Part shown: piece by piece, positions 1 through 6,825 of the stretch
How positions within the stretch are numbered: the stretch's first letter is position 1
Layout of the letters: the number at the start of each line of letters is the position of its first letter
Source of the DNA: Phycisphaerales bacterium
GTDB taxonomy: Bacteria; Pseudomonadota; Gammaproteobacteria; Competibacterales; Competibacteraceae
Reading direction: 5' to 3'
DNA: 12,687 nucleotides
NCBI GenBank assembly: GCA_014879435.1
Contig: JACSSB010000286.1
Span: 1 to 12,687 of the forward strand
The notes under the pieces: model-generated
What the model saw: only the letters and a program-made list of their open reading frames with translations
Databases searched by the model: none
Told to the model about the DNA's origin: nothing
Translations under genes and position numbers: made by a program

Positions 1-86
1 TTTCACCAATCCATATGTTTCTTTTATGAGACATTAAGTACTGGATTCCACAAGAATCCTCGAAGAACCAGAAGAAAGATATATTG

Positions 87-115
87 TTGAAAATCCTGAT
101 CTCCTCTCTGATAAG
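87..115 (+). promoter_or_regulatory. possible sigma-70 promoter for the small membrane ORF
   Basis: TTGAAA (87-92) and GATAAG (110-115) are separated by 17 nt and lie 24 nt upstream of the start codon at 140. The match is 5/6 at -35 and 4/6 at -10. The surrounding DNA is AT-rich, so chance matches are likely. The placement would give a very short leader, which is the main doubt. Confidence 0.25.
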
Positions 116-139
116 AAAAGTATGTAATGAGAGAGTTGG

Positions 140-454
140 ATGAAAAAATATAATCACATGAAAATTTTAGCGATTATTTGTTGGTCAATATTTCTTCTCT
201 ACTTAGGAATAAATATTATCGTAGGTGCACATCCTGTATCAAAAGAATTACTCGAAGGTAGATCAGTAGAAGAAGATATGAGAATTCTCGATGAATGGCG
301 TGCTTCACCATTGACGAAAGCGCAAAGTATTATGCTTCCAATCTGGAGATATAATCGGTTCATTTATCCTGTATTGGTGATTATATCCATTTTTGTTGGA
401 TACAAAGCCTTTGGAAAGGCATCAGGCAATACGCGTTTACCCAAATCGGAGTAA
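140..454 (+). CDS. small two-helix membrane protein, unknown function
   Basis: This is a 104-residue ORF that I do not recognise. A hydrophobic stretch at about residues 9-29 and another at about residues 74-92 suggest two membrane helices. They are joined by a charged segment of about 45 residues containing EGRSVEEDMRILDEW. The ATG at 140 is preceded by GAGAG (131-135) four bases upstream; the next Met, codon 7, has no such motif. Base composition differs from the rest of the window: positions 181-240 are about one-third G+C by eye, while the urea genes are clearly GC-richer. This hints at an acquired segment or a different genomic neighbourhood. It ends 127 bp from a convergent gene. The reading frame is plausible but rests only on the RBS and the hydrophobicity pattern. 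Confidence 0.6.
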   Translation: MKKYNHMKILAIICWSIFLLYLGINIIVGAHPVSKELLEGRSVEEDMRILDEWRASPLTKAQSIMLPIWRYNRFIYPVLVIISIFVGYKAFGKASGNTRLPKSE

Positions 455-510
455 AAATAGGTTTTGACCCCAACCCAACTACACAAAGCCTTGCTTTTTG
501 CAGCCGGGTG

Positions 511-544
511 ATTCGTCATTTATCGGTACTTTATACTGACGAAT
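511..544. terminator. weak inverted repeat between convergent genes
   Basis: ATTCGTCA (511-518) and TGACGAAT (537-544) form a perfect 8-bp inverted repeat with an 18-nt loop. It lies between the small membrane ORF and the convergent glutamate-synthase-like gene, where a bidirectional terminator would be expected. There is no adjacent T-run on either strand and the loop is long, so a terminator role is only a guess. Confidence 0.2.
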
Positions 545-581
545 AGGTGCAAGTTATATTCGAGCTCAGATTCATTTTTCA

Positions 582-2105
582 TCAGGCTGCGTCTACCTTA
601 CGAGTGGGTTTCGGAGTCGGAAGATAAAGCTCATCCAGTGGTATCGAGCAGCTAGGATTTACCACGATCCGGCAATGCTCACGTCGTAAATGCCGGGGGT
701 CTGCCGCACCGCAGGAATGGGCAATGATCCCGACCTCATGGCGCAAATTCTCCACATAATGGCGCACACGTTCGGCCTTATCCATCGGGTCTAGTCCCCG
801 TTGCAGCCGGGGGTTGTGTGTCGTGATCCCCGTTGGGCAGGTATTCTTGTCGCATTTCATGGACTGAATGCAACCGAGTGCGAACAAGAACCCTCGCGCC
901 GAATTGATGAAATCAGCGCCCACACACAATGCCCAGGCCACTTCGCCAGGATTGATCAGTTTGCCGGAAGCAATGACCCGGATGCGCTCGCGTAGGCCAT
1001 ATTCGTACAATTTATCGACCACCAGCGGTAGGCTTTCCTGGATCGGTAGACCCACATAGTCAAGCAAGCTCATCGGTGCTGCGCCAGTGCCGCCGTCAGC
1101 ACTGTCCACCGTGATGAAATCGGGTGCCTCAGCCAAGTCTCGATTAGCAATCTCCCGACACAACGTATCAAACCAGCCTAGATTACCGAGTACCAGCTTG
1201 AAACCAGTGGGTTTTCCCGTGATGGTGCGAATCCGGACGACGAAATCCAGCAACGCCGCCGTATCGGCGATGTCGCGATGACGGTTGGGGCTGCGAGAGT
1301 CTTGTCCAACCGGAATATTGCGAATGGCGGCGATCTCCGGGGTGACCTTGGCTCCCGGCAAGATCCCGCCTTTGCCCGGTTTGGCGCCCTGGCTCAGCTT
1401 GATTTCGATCATGCGAACCTGAGGATGCGCCGCTACTTCGCGCAGTTTGTTTTCATCTAGATTGCCTTCGTCATCACATACACCGTACTTCGCCGTCCCG
1501 ATTTGAAAAACGATGTCGGCACCACCCTCCAAATGATAGGGCGACAGGCCGCCTTCTCCGGTGTTGAGCCAGCAACCAGCCTGCTGCGCCCCTGCCGATA
1601 GCGCCCGCACGGCAGGTTGGGAAATAGCGCCGTAGCTCATGGCCGAGATATTGAAAAAGCTAGGTGCCGCATAGGGCTGGGGGCAATCGGGGCCGATGAT
1701 CAGCGGCGCGGCCACTGCCGATTCAGTCTCAAGTGTTGGAAAGGCGGCATTGGCAAACAGGATGGTGCCAGGCAGGCGCAGATTGCGTGTGGAGCCGAAT
1801 GGCCGGGTGTTATCCAGATTTTTTGCTGCCTCATAAACCCAGCTACGTTGTGCCCGATTGAAGGGCATCTCCTCCCGGTCCAAGGCGAAAAAATATTGGC
1901 GGAAGAACACGCCTAGATGTTCCAACCAGTATCTCAACCGCCCGATTACCGGGAAGTTACGACGAATGGCGTGCTGGGTTTGGGTGATATCAATGAGATA
2001 GAACACACCTATTATCAGAACGCCAATACCGACTACGAACACAAATAACGCAGCCATCATCGTCAGAAATGTTGTGACAAAGTTAGGGATATCAGATGTC
2101 AACAT
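582..2105 (-). CDS. FMN-binding glutamate synthase family protein, membrane-anchored
   Basis: The 507-residue protein belongs to the stand-alone glutamate-synthase-domain family (FMN-binding GltB-like central/synthase part, no glutaminase domain). Residues about 10-38 form one hydrophobic helix, so the catalytic part is probably tethered to the inner membrane. The synthase domain spans roughly residues 140-470. It includes FFNISAMSYGAIS (151-163), GAKPGKGGILPG (240-251), the FMN-barrel stretch SADGGTGAAP (335-344) and IASGKLINPGEVAWAL. Cys412, Cys418 and Cys423 are spaced CX5CX4C, as in the 3Fe-4S cluster of GltB. In GltB this domain makes glutamate from 2-oxoglutarate and ammonia with electrons passed through FMN and FeS. 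Ammonia source, electron donor and true reaction of the stand-alone proteins are not settled. No gltD-like partner is visible. The start ATG (2103-2105) has GGAAA about 7 nt upstream. Family call is firm; substrate is not. Confidence 0.9.
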   Translation of the reverse strand: MLTSDIPNFVTTFLTMMAALFVFVVGIGVLIIGVFYLIDITQTQHAIRRNFPVIGRLRYWLEHLGVFFRQYFFALDREEMPFNRAQRSWVYEAAKNLDNTRPFGSTRNLRLPGTILFANAAFPTLETESAVAAPLIIGPDCPQPYAAPSFFNISAMSYGAISQPAVRALSAGAQQAGCWLNTGEGGLSPYHLEGGADIVFQIGTAKYGVCDDEGNLDENKLREVAAHPQVRMIEIKLSQGAKPGKGGILPGAKVTPEIAAIRNIPVGQDSRSPNRHRDIADTAALLDFVVRIRTITGKPTGFKLVLGNLGWFDTLCREIANRDLAEAPDFITVDSADGGTGAAPMSLLDYVGLPIQESLPLVVDKLYEYGLRERIRVIASGKLINPGEVAWALCVGADFINSARGFLFALGCIQSMKCDKNTCPTGITTHNPRLQRGLDPMDKAERVRHYVENLRHEVGIIAHSCGAADPRHLRREHCRIVVNPSCSIPLDELYLPTPKPTRKVDAA

Positions 2106-2276
2106 GGCAAGTTTCCAATTCAGTGGTCGTCCATGGCGTATTTTAAAATTTTTCTCGTTACTTAAAGATGGGTAGGGGCGGTATGGTCGAGCCTAAAAGT
2201 GCCTGGGGCTGTGGGTAGGGATGATTCGGAATCAGCGAGTTGTCGATCCTGCCCGGTCGTAACTCGTGGCCATCAA

Positions 2277-2735
2277 TCAAACAGATTTTTCGGCTCGATA
2301 AGCGCCGTATTGTCCGATGAAAGTCATCACCGGCTCGCCGTTAGAGCGGATGAGCACTTCGACCGTCCACCGCGCTTTGCCGCGCTGGCGCAGGCTATGC
2401 AGGAATTTTTCCGTGGCAGCCGAATCGGGCCGAGCACATTCCGTCACGATATCTTCCCGCAGCGGTTTCAGAAACTTTAGTGTACTTTCGGTGATCACGA
2501 TCTCGGCGTGCTCACCGTGCTCATCCAGGATGGTACGGGTCAGTGCCCAGCCGGTGAGCGCAGCAAGAGCCGCCATCGAACCACCGAAAGCGATCCCCTT
2601 ATCGTTGATATTCGGTGCCAACGGCGCGGTGATCGCTAACCCAGTATCGTCGCAACGCAGCAGTCGCGCCTGCATTGCTGTGAACAGCGGGACGTACTGG
2701 TTGAGGTAGTCGTTGATTTCCTGCAAGTAGCTCAT
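2277..2735 (-). CDS. hotdog-fold thioesterase, YiiD C-terminal-like
   Basis: The 152-residue protein resembles the YiiD_C putative thioesterase family, a single hotdog domain expected to hydrolyse acyl-CoA or a similar thioester in the cytoplasm. The clearest family signature is PNINDKGIAFGGS (residues 41-53), the loop-and-helix start where hotdog thioesterases bind substrate. It is followed by the hydrophobic helix MAALAALTGWALTRTIL and the strand AEIVITESTLKFLKPL. The frame stays open upstream to 2981, but that extension runs into the divergent nitroreductase and has no family features. The ATG at 2733-2735 has a GAGGA five bases upstream and gives the normal family length, so I chose it. 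It lies 171 bp upstream of the glutamate-synthase-like gene on the same strand; the two may or may not share a transcript. The natural substrate is unknown. Confidence 0.85.
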   Translation of the reverse strand: MSYLQEINDYLNQYVPLFTAMQARLLRCDDTGLAITAPLAPNINDKGIAFGGSMAALAALTGWALTRTILDEHGEHAEIVITESTLKFLKPLREDIVTECARPDSAATEKFLHSLRQRGKARWTVEVLIRSNGEPVMTFIGQYGAYRAEKSV

Positions 2736-2740
2736 AAAAG

Positions 2741-2745
2741 TCCTC
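2741..2745 (-). promoter_or_regulatory. ribosome binding site fixing the thioesterase start
   Basis: On the minus strand GAGGA sits five bases before ATG 2733-2735. It supports this start over the longer open frame reaching 2981, which would overlap the nitroreductase by about 100 bp. Confidence 0.7.
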
Positions 2746-2826
2746 GGGCTGCGGATCGAATGAATGGTTTGCTGAAGAAATGAAGAGATAATGTGCAGTA
2801 TTGTCGCTTTTTTCTGGTCTGACCTA

Positions 2827-2855
2827 CTTATCTTGTAGCGCATCACTCTAATCAA
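2827..2855 (-). promoter_or_regulatory. possible sigma-70 promoter for the thioesterase
   Basis: On the minus strand TTGATT (2850-2855) and GATAAG (2827-2832) are 17 nt apart in the 141-bp space between the divergent thioesterase and nitroreductase genes. Each hexamer matches only 4/6. No convincing plus-strand promoter for the nitroreductase was found in the same interval. Confidence 0.25.
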
Positions 2856-2876
2856 CCACCCGGAGCTATTCCTTTC

Positions 2877-3482
2877 ATGTCTGAAAAACACGCAGTGACT
2901 CAACAGCCCATTGCCGATCTCATTGCCCGCCGCTGGAGTGGGCGCGCTATTGCTGCCGATCAGCCTGTCAGCCAGGAACATCTGTTGGCGCTACTGGAAG
3001 CGGCACGATGGGCGCCATCCTGTTTCGGTGACGAACCGTGGCGCTACTTGGTCTGGGATCGGTTCTCCGATCCTGAGGGTTGGCAACGTGCGTTCGAGTG
3101 CCTCTCTGCGGGCAACCAGCCCTGGGTAAAAAATGCGCCGATACTGTTGCTGGCAGTGGCAACACCGAATTTCGGCCATAACGGTCAGCCCAATCGCTGG
3201 GCGCAGCACGATGTGGGTGCCGCCAACGAGAATATCTGTCTACAAGCCATGGATTTAGGGTTGGTGGCGCATCAAATGGGGGGCTTCGACGCTGACAAGG
3301 CCAAGGCGGCGTTTGCCATTCCCGCTGATCATCAGTGCATGGCGATGATCGCGATTGGCCACCCGGCGCCCGCCGATAGCCTGTCAGGCGAGTTGCGCGA
3401 GCGGGAACTGGCACCAAGAAAGCGCAAGCCACTCGACCAAATCGTTTTTAGGGGGGACTGGGGTCATCCCTTCCAGGCTTAG
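2877..3482 (+). CDS. nitroreductase family protein (FMN)
   Basis: The 201-residue protein fits the nitroreductase fold, a homodimeric FMN flavoprotein that takes hydride from NAD(P)H and reduces nitro-compounds, quinones or related acceptors in the cytoplasm. The FMN-phosphate-binding start is RRWSGRAI (18-25, usually RRSxRxF). Then come EAARWAPS (41-48) and GDEPWRYLVW (51-60), matching the usual WAPSxxNxQPW block. The helix HDVGAANENICLQAMDLGLV (111-130) and IAIGHP (158-163) follow in the expected order. Length is normal and the C-terminal tail is basic (ELAPRKRKPLDQ). GGAG (2862-2865) lies 11 bases before ATG 2877. It is divergent from the thioesterase and stands directly ahead of the urea-gene control region, with no obvious functional tie to urea. 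The physiological substrate cannot be inferred. Confidence 0.9.
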   Translation: MSEKHAVTQQPIADLIARRWSGRAIAADQPVSQEHLLALLEAARWAPSCFGDEPWRYLVWDRFSDPEGWQRAFECLSAGNQPWVKNAPILLLAVATPNFGHNGQPNRWAQHDVGAANENICLQAMDLGLVAHQMGGFDADKAKAAFAIPADHQCMAMIAIGHPAPADSLSGELRERELAPRKRKPLDQIVFRGDWGHPFQA

Positions 3483-3520
3483 AAGCGATGTCAGAGATGG
3501 ACTTTGGGTAAGCATTTATC

Positions 3521-3542
3521 TTCCTCTTTTGCCAAAGAGGGA
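3521..3542 (+). terminator. hairpin after the nitroreductase gene
   Basis: CCTCTTT (3523-3529) and AAAGAGG (3534-3540) make a 7-bp stem around a TGCC loop. Two more outer pairs are possible if a G-U pair is allowed. It begins 38 bp after the nitroreductase stop, where an operon end is expected. No T-run follows on the plus strand, so it is not a classical intrinsic terminator. It may instead be a 3'-end stabilising hairpin. Confidence 0.4.
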
Positions 3543-3576
3543 CTGAACTGCCACTGATTGGTTTCACTTGATCTGT

Positions 3577-3601
3577 ACGATGCACCGATACGGTGCATCG
3601 T
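3577..3601. promoter_or_regulatory. NtrC-type operator upstream of urtA
   Basis: ACGATGCACCG (3577-3587) and CGGTGCATCGT (3591-3601) are perfect 11-bp inverted arms around ATA. The core TGCACC-N5-GGTGCA (3581-3597) matches the enterobacterial NtrC consensus TGCACCANNNTGGTGCA in both half-sites and in spacing. Only the two bases flanking the central three differ (G and C in place of A and T). Its centre is about 143 bp upstream of the predicted sigma-54 start site, a usual distance for an enhancer-binding activator. Nitrogen-limited activation of urea uptake by NtrC is known in other bacteria; here it is inferred from the motif and its position. Confidence 0.7.
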
Positions 3602-3620
3602 GCGGGTGCATCGTGCGGGT
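3592..3620. repeat. 13-bp tandem duplication carrying extra NtrC-like half-sites
   Basis: GGTGCATCGTGCG occurs at 3592-3604 and again, without a gap, at 3605-3617, followed by GGT. The duplication places a second GGTGCA (3605-3610) opposite TGCATC (3594-3599) with the same 5-nt spacing as the main operator. This creates an overlapping second site with one half-site mismatch. Confidence 0.8.
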
Positions 3621-3633
3621 CGAGCGACCTGAA

Positions 3634-3678
3634 TTTGTGCAGATGCCTGATCATTATGCACAAAAAATGCACAAAAAA
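3634..3678. repeat. A-rich spacer with TTTGTGCA/TGCACAAA repeats
   Basis: TTTGTGCA (3634-3641) is inverted as TGCACAAA at 3657-3664 and again at 3668-3675. The latter two belong to an 11-bp direct repeat, ATGCACAAAAA, at 3656-3666 and 3667-3677. The stretch lies between the NtrC-like operator and the sigma-54 promoter, where DNA usually bends to let activator touch polymerase. No clean IHF consensus was found. Repeat structure is directly visible; function is inference. Confidence 0.55.
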
Positions 3679-3704
3679 TTATTGGAAACAGCTCATTGAG
3701 GATC

Positions 3705-3721
3705 TTGGCATAACGAGTGCT
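3705..3721 (+). promoter_or_regulatory. sigma-54 promoter of the urt operon
   Basis: TTGGCATAACGAGTGCT matches the sigma-54 consensus TTGGCAC-N5-TTGCW. The invariant GG (3707-3708) and GC (3719-3720) are separated by exactly 10 nt. Deviations are T for C at the end of GGCAC and G for the first T of TTGC. Transcription would begin near 3732, leaving a leader of about 96 nt before urtA. With the upstream NtrC-like palindrome it forms a typical enhancer-dependent nitrogen promoter. Confidence 0.7.
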
Positions 3722-3827
3722 TTCGGCTGCTCTCAGTAGTCGCGTCAGGAGCAGCAACTAGGGCCGCGATCTGGCCGACCTGAACGATTTCTATTCGTCT
3801 CAATCGCCTAGGGGAGCACTTTCCGTT

Positions 3828-5120
3828 ATGAAATTGGCCAACAAACTCCGACAACTGTCCATCGCGGTTTCCACGGTGGCGGCGCTCGGTATCGCCTGTG
3901 CCGCGAACGCTGCCGACACGATCAAGGTGGGTATCCTGCACTCGCTGTCCGGTACGATGGCGATTTCGGAAACCACGCTGAAAGATACGATGCTGATGCT
4001 GATCGAAGAGCAGAACAAAAAAGGAGGTCTGCTCGGCAAAAAGCTGGAACCTGTGGTTGTCGATCCAGCATCGAATTGGCCACTGTTCGCTGAAAAAGCG
4101 CGTGAGCTGATCGCGAAGGATAAGGTCGCTGTGGTATTCGGCTGCTGGACCTCGGTGTCGCGCAAATCGGTGCTGCCAGTTTTTGAAGAACTCAACAGCT
4201 TATTGTTCTACCCGGTGCAATACGAGGGCGAGGAATCATCGAAGAATGTCTTCTACACCGGCGCTGCGCCTAACCAACAGGCAATTCCTGCCGTTGATTA
4301 TCTGATGGGCCGCGGGGTGAAACGTTGGGTGCTCGCGGGTACTGACTATGTCTATCCACGTACCACGAACAAGATCCTGGAAGCCTACCTCAAAGCCAAG
4401 GGCGTGGCTGCCGACGATATCATGATCAACTACACGCCATTTGGTCATTCCGACTGGCAGTCGATTGTCGCCGATATCAAGAAATTCGGTTCGGCGGGTA
4501 AGAAAACGGCGGTGGTTTCGACCATCAATGGCGATGCAAATGTGCCTTTCTACAAGGAGTTGGGGAACCAAGGTATCTCCGCTGAGAATATTCCGGTCAT
4601 CGCCTTCTCGGTCGGTGAAGAGGAATTATCGGGTATCGATACCAAACCGCTGGTTGGGCATCTCGCTGCGTGGAACTACTTCATGAGTGTCGAGAGTCCT
4701 GAAAACGACACTTTCATCGAGGCATGGCACAAGTTCATCAAGAACGACAAGCGCGTGACCAACGACCCAATGGAAGCACATTACATCGGTTTCAACATGT
4801 GGGTCGAGGCGGTGAAAAAAGCAGGCACGACCGATTCTGATGCAGTGGCTGAAGCCATCATGGGCGTTGCGGTGCCGAACCTGTCGGGTGGCTTTTCGGC
4901 AATGATGCCGAACCACCACATCACCAAACCGGTGCTGATCGGCGAAATCCAGGACGATGGTCAATTCCAGATCGTCTCGCAAACTCCCGGCTTGGTGGCC
5001 GGTGATGCCTGGTCCGATTACCTCCCTGGTTCAAAAGACCTGATCGCGGATTGGCGCAAGCCGCTGGCCTGCGGCAACTACAACGTCAAGACGGCGAAGT
5101 GCTCCGGTCAGAATTACTGA
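3828..5120 (+). CDS. urtA: urea ABC transporter, periplasmic urea-binding protein
   Basis: The 430-residue protein is the urea-binding component of the Urt transporter, catching urea in the periplasm and delivering it to the UrtB/UrtC permease pair. A signal peptide is clear: basic KLANKLR, a hydrophobic core to about residue 26, and cleavage near ANA-A (26-29). The mature part has the periplasmic-binding fold of the amide/branched-chain amino acid class. It carries UrtA-typical blocks TIKVGILHSLSGTMAISE (31-48), VDPASNWPLFAEKARELI (78-95), VVFGCWTSVSRKSVLPVFE (102-120) and FYPVQYEGEE (127-136). GGGGAG (3811-3816) lies 11 nt before the ATG. It is first in a five-gene operon behind a sigma-54 promoter. 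A stem-loop follows it, which may raise its level over the membrane components. Identity is secure from full-length pattern and operon order. Confidence 0.96.
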   Translation: MKLANKLRQLSIAVSTVAALGIACAANAADTIKVGILHSLSGTMAISETTLKDTMLMLIEEQNKKGGLLGKKLEPVVVDPASNWPLFAEKARELIAKDKVAVVFGCWTSVSRKSVLPVFEELNSLLFYPVQYEGEESSKNVFYTGAAPNQQAIPAVDYLMGRGVKRWVLAGTDYVYPRTTNKILEAYLKAKGVAADDIMINYTPFGHSDWQSIVADIKKFGSAGKKTAVVSTINGDANVPFYKELGNQGISAENIPVIAFSVGEEELSGIDTKPLVGHLAAWNYFMSVESPENDTFIEAWHKFIKNDKRVTNDPMEAHYIGFNMWVEAVKKAGTTDSDAVAEAIMGVAVPNLSGGFSAMMPNHHITKPVLIGEIQDDGQFQIVSQTPGLVAGDAWSDYLPGSKDLIADWRKPLACGNYNVKTAKCSGQNY

Positions 5121-5155
5121 TCGGATAGGAGCCAAGTCCACGCTGTTCCAGCTTA

Positions 5156-5184
5156 CGGCGCTGGTGTCCTGCACACCGGCGCCG
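5156..5184 (+). other. stem-loop between urtA and urtB
   Basis: CGGCGCTGGTGT (5156-5167) pairs with ACACCGGCGCCG (5173-5184) around a CCTGC loop, giving 12 base pairs with one G-U. No T-run follows, so it is unlikely to be an intrinsic terminator. Its place just after the binding-protein gene resembles intercistronic hairpins, such as the one after malE, that protect the upstream message from 3' decay. Confidence 0.65.
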
Positions 5185-5197
5185 CATTCCTAACCTT

Positions 5198-5204
5198 GGA
5201 AAGA
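5198..5204 (+). promoter_or_regulatory. ribosome binding site for urtB
   Basis: GGAAAGA ends six bases before ATG 5211 and nine before ATG 5214. It directly abuts ATG 5205 and overlaps the in-frame TTG at 5196, so these two earlier starts are less likely. Confidence 0.55.
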
Positions 5205-5210
5205 ATGCTG

Positions 5211-6821
5211 ATGATGTTGCGATTGCTCGTGACCTTGCTGATGCTATGCCTGTCATCTGCCTCGCTCGCCGCTGAGATTGAGACTGGTGATGCCACGCTC
5301 GATGGTGCGTTCGAACAATTGCTCGATCGCGATTTCGAGGTCAAGGCGCAGGGTATTACCGCGCTGGCTGCTAGTGATAATCCGAAAACGGATGCCCTAT
5401 TGCGCGGCATTCTTGAGGGCGGGCTGCGCTACCTCACCGACAATAAGCGCTTGGTCTGGGTACAGACACACGCCGATGGCGACCATGCGATCGACGCGCT
5501 CAGTGGCGAAGACTATGGTGTCTACACTTCTCGCAAATTCAAGAAGTTCGCACTTAATAATGCGATGCGTGGGCAGATTCGTACTTTGCTCGCCGCAGAG
5601 GAATTATCCAATCCAGACCCCAGCGTGCGGCTGAATGCGGTGAAATCGATGCTGGATACGGTGCAGCTGAGTGATGCGGAACAGTTCTCCAAATTGCTGG
5701 AGAAAGAGACCGATCCAGCAGTACGCAAAGCATTCGGTTCTGCAATCGCACTGGCTCAGTTGAATACCGAAGATCCAAAACAGCGGCACACAGCCATCGC
5801 TGCACTCTCGGGTCAGTTGGAGCCGACGGTGCGCAACGCGCTCAATCGCCTCGCGCAGAGTGATCCCGACGAGGGTGTGCGCGTCGATGCGGCCACGGCT
5901 TTGGCTGAAATCGAAGAAAAAGTGCACTTCTACGGCTATATCGAGACCTTGTTTTTTGGCTTGAGCGCGGGTTCGGTGCTGGTTTTGGCCGCAATCGGGC
6001 TGGCGATCACTTTCGGGGTGATGGGAGTGATCAACATGGCGCACGGGGAACTGATTATGCTCGGAGCCTACACCACGTATTTAATGCAACAGCTCATGCC
6101 GGAGATGGCAGGTCTCTCGATCCTGCTATCGATTCCGACAGCATTTATCGTATCGGGTCTGGTCGGTATCGCCATTGAGCGCGGCATCATTCATTTTCTC
6201 TACGGACGGCCACTGGAGACGCTGCTGGCGACCTTTGGGGTCAGCTTGATCCTGCAACAGTTGGTGCGCACGGTCATTTCGCCGCAGAACGTACCAGTCT
6301 CGAACCCTGATTTCATGAGCGGTCTGTGGCAGATCAACCCGGTGTTATCACTGACCTACAACCGGCTCTACATCTTCGCCTTTTGTCTCTTGGTCTTCGC
6401 GGGCCTGTTCTTCGTGCTCAAATTCACCCGCTTGGGATTGCAGGTGCGTGCCGTTTCGCAAAATCGCGCTATGGCGCGGGCCATGGGGGTGCGTTCAGCG
6501 CGTGTTGATGCGCTGACTTTTGGCCTCGGCGCGGGGATTGCTGGGATTGCCGGTGTCGCTTTGTCGCAGTTGACCAATGTCGGTCCCAACCTCGGTCAAG
6601 CCTACATCGTCGATAGCTTCATGGTGGTGGTGTTCGGTGGTGTGGGTAACCTCTGGGGGACTTTGATCGGTGGCTTGGGTTTGGGCATTGCGAACAAGCT
6701 CATGGAGCCATGGACTGGTGCGGTACTGGCCAAGATCCTGGTGCTGGTCTTCATTATTCTGTTCATCCAAAAGCGCCCACGCGGATTGTTCCCGCAAAAG
6801 GGCCGTGCGGCGGAGGGTTGA
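5211..6821 (+). CDS. urtB: urea ABC transporter permease UrtB with periplasmic N-domain
   Basis: UrtB is the LivH-type permease half of the urea importer. From ATG 5211 it has 536 residues. A signal sequence (MMLRLLVTLLMLCLSSASLAA) is followed by about 215 residues of helical, HEAT-like character with repeated units such as DPSVRLNAVKSML and DEGVRVDAATALAEI. This part should lie in the periplasm. The permease begins at about residue 241 (FYGYIETLFFGLSAGS) with INMAHGELIMLGAY from residue 274. The late cytoplasmic loop reads TRLGLQVRAVSQNRAMARAMGV, the conserved contact with the ATPases. The last segment is FIILFIQKRPRGLFPQKGR. The long N-extension is usual for proteobacterial UrtB but is absent from LivH. 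Start choice is uncertain among 5196 (TTG), 5205, 5211 and 5214. The RBS favours 5211 or 5214. Confidence 0.94.
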   Translation: MMLRLLVTLLMLCLSSASLAAEIETGDATLDGAFEQLLDRDFEVKAQGITALAASDNPKTDALLRGILEGGLRYLTDNKRLVWVQTHADGDHAIDALSGEDYGVYTSRKFKKFALNNAMRGQIRTLLAAEELSNPDPSVRLNAVKSMLDTVQLSDAEQFSKLLEKETDPAVRKAFGSAIALAQLNTEDPKQRHTAIAALSGQLEPTVRNALNRLAQSDPDEGVRVDAATALAEIEEKVHFYGYIETLFFGLSAGSVLVLAAIGLAITFGVMGVINMAHGELIMLGAYTTYLMQQLMPEMAGLSILLSIPTAFIVSGLVGIAIERGIIHFLYGRPLETLLATFGVSLILQQLVRTVISPQNVPVSNPDFMSGLWQINPVLSLTYNRLYIFAFCLLVFAGLFFVLKFTRLGLQVRAVSQNRAMARAMGVRSARVDALTFGLGAGIAGIAGVALSQLTNVGPNLGQAYIVDSFMVVVFGGVGNLWGTLIGGLGLGIANKLMEPWTGAVLAKILVLVFIILFIQKRPRGLFPQKGRAAEG

Positions 6822-6825
6822 GCCA

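Noticed and set aside
38..127. 29 open codons ending at TAA 125-127, protein-like, possible tail of an upstream gene
   Set aside because: A stop at 35-37 precedes it in the same frame and no start or family match is visible; too short to support even as a pseudogene.
2736..2981. N-terminal extension of the thioesterase frame
   Set aside because: It overlaps the divergent nitroreductase, has no hotdog-family features, and an ideal GAGGA supports the start at 2735.
2968..3432. Long minus-strand open frame (154 codons) opposite the nitroreductase
   Set aside because: It is an antisense shadow of a well-supported gene, rich in Arg and Pro, with no ribosome site or family pattern.
3491..3757. 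Minus-strand open frame of 88 codons across the gap before urtA
   Set aside because: It covers the NtrC-like operator and repeats, is low in recognisable protein character, and is better explained as regulatory DNA.
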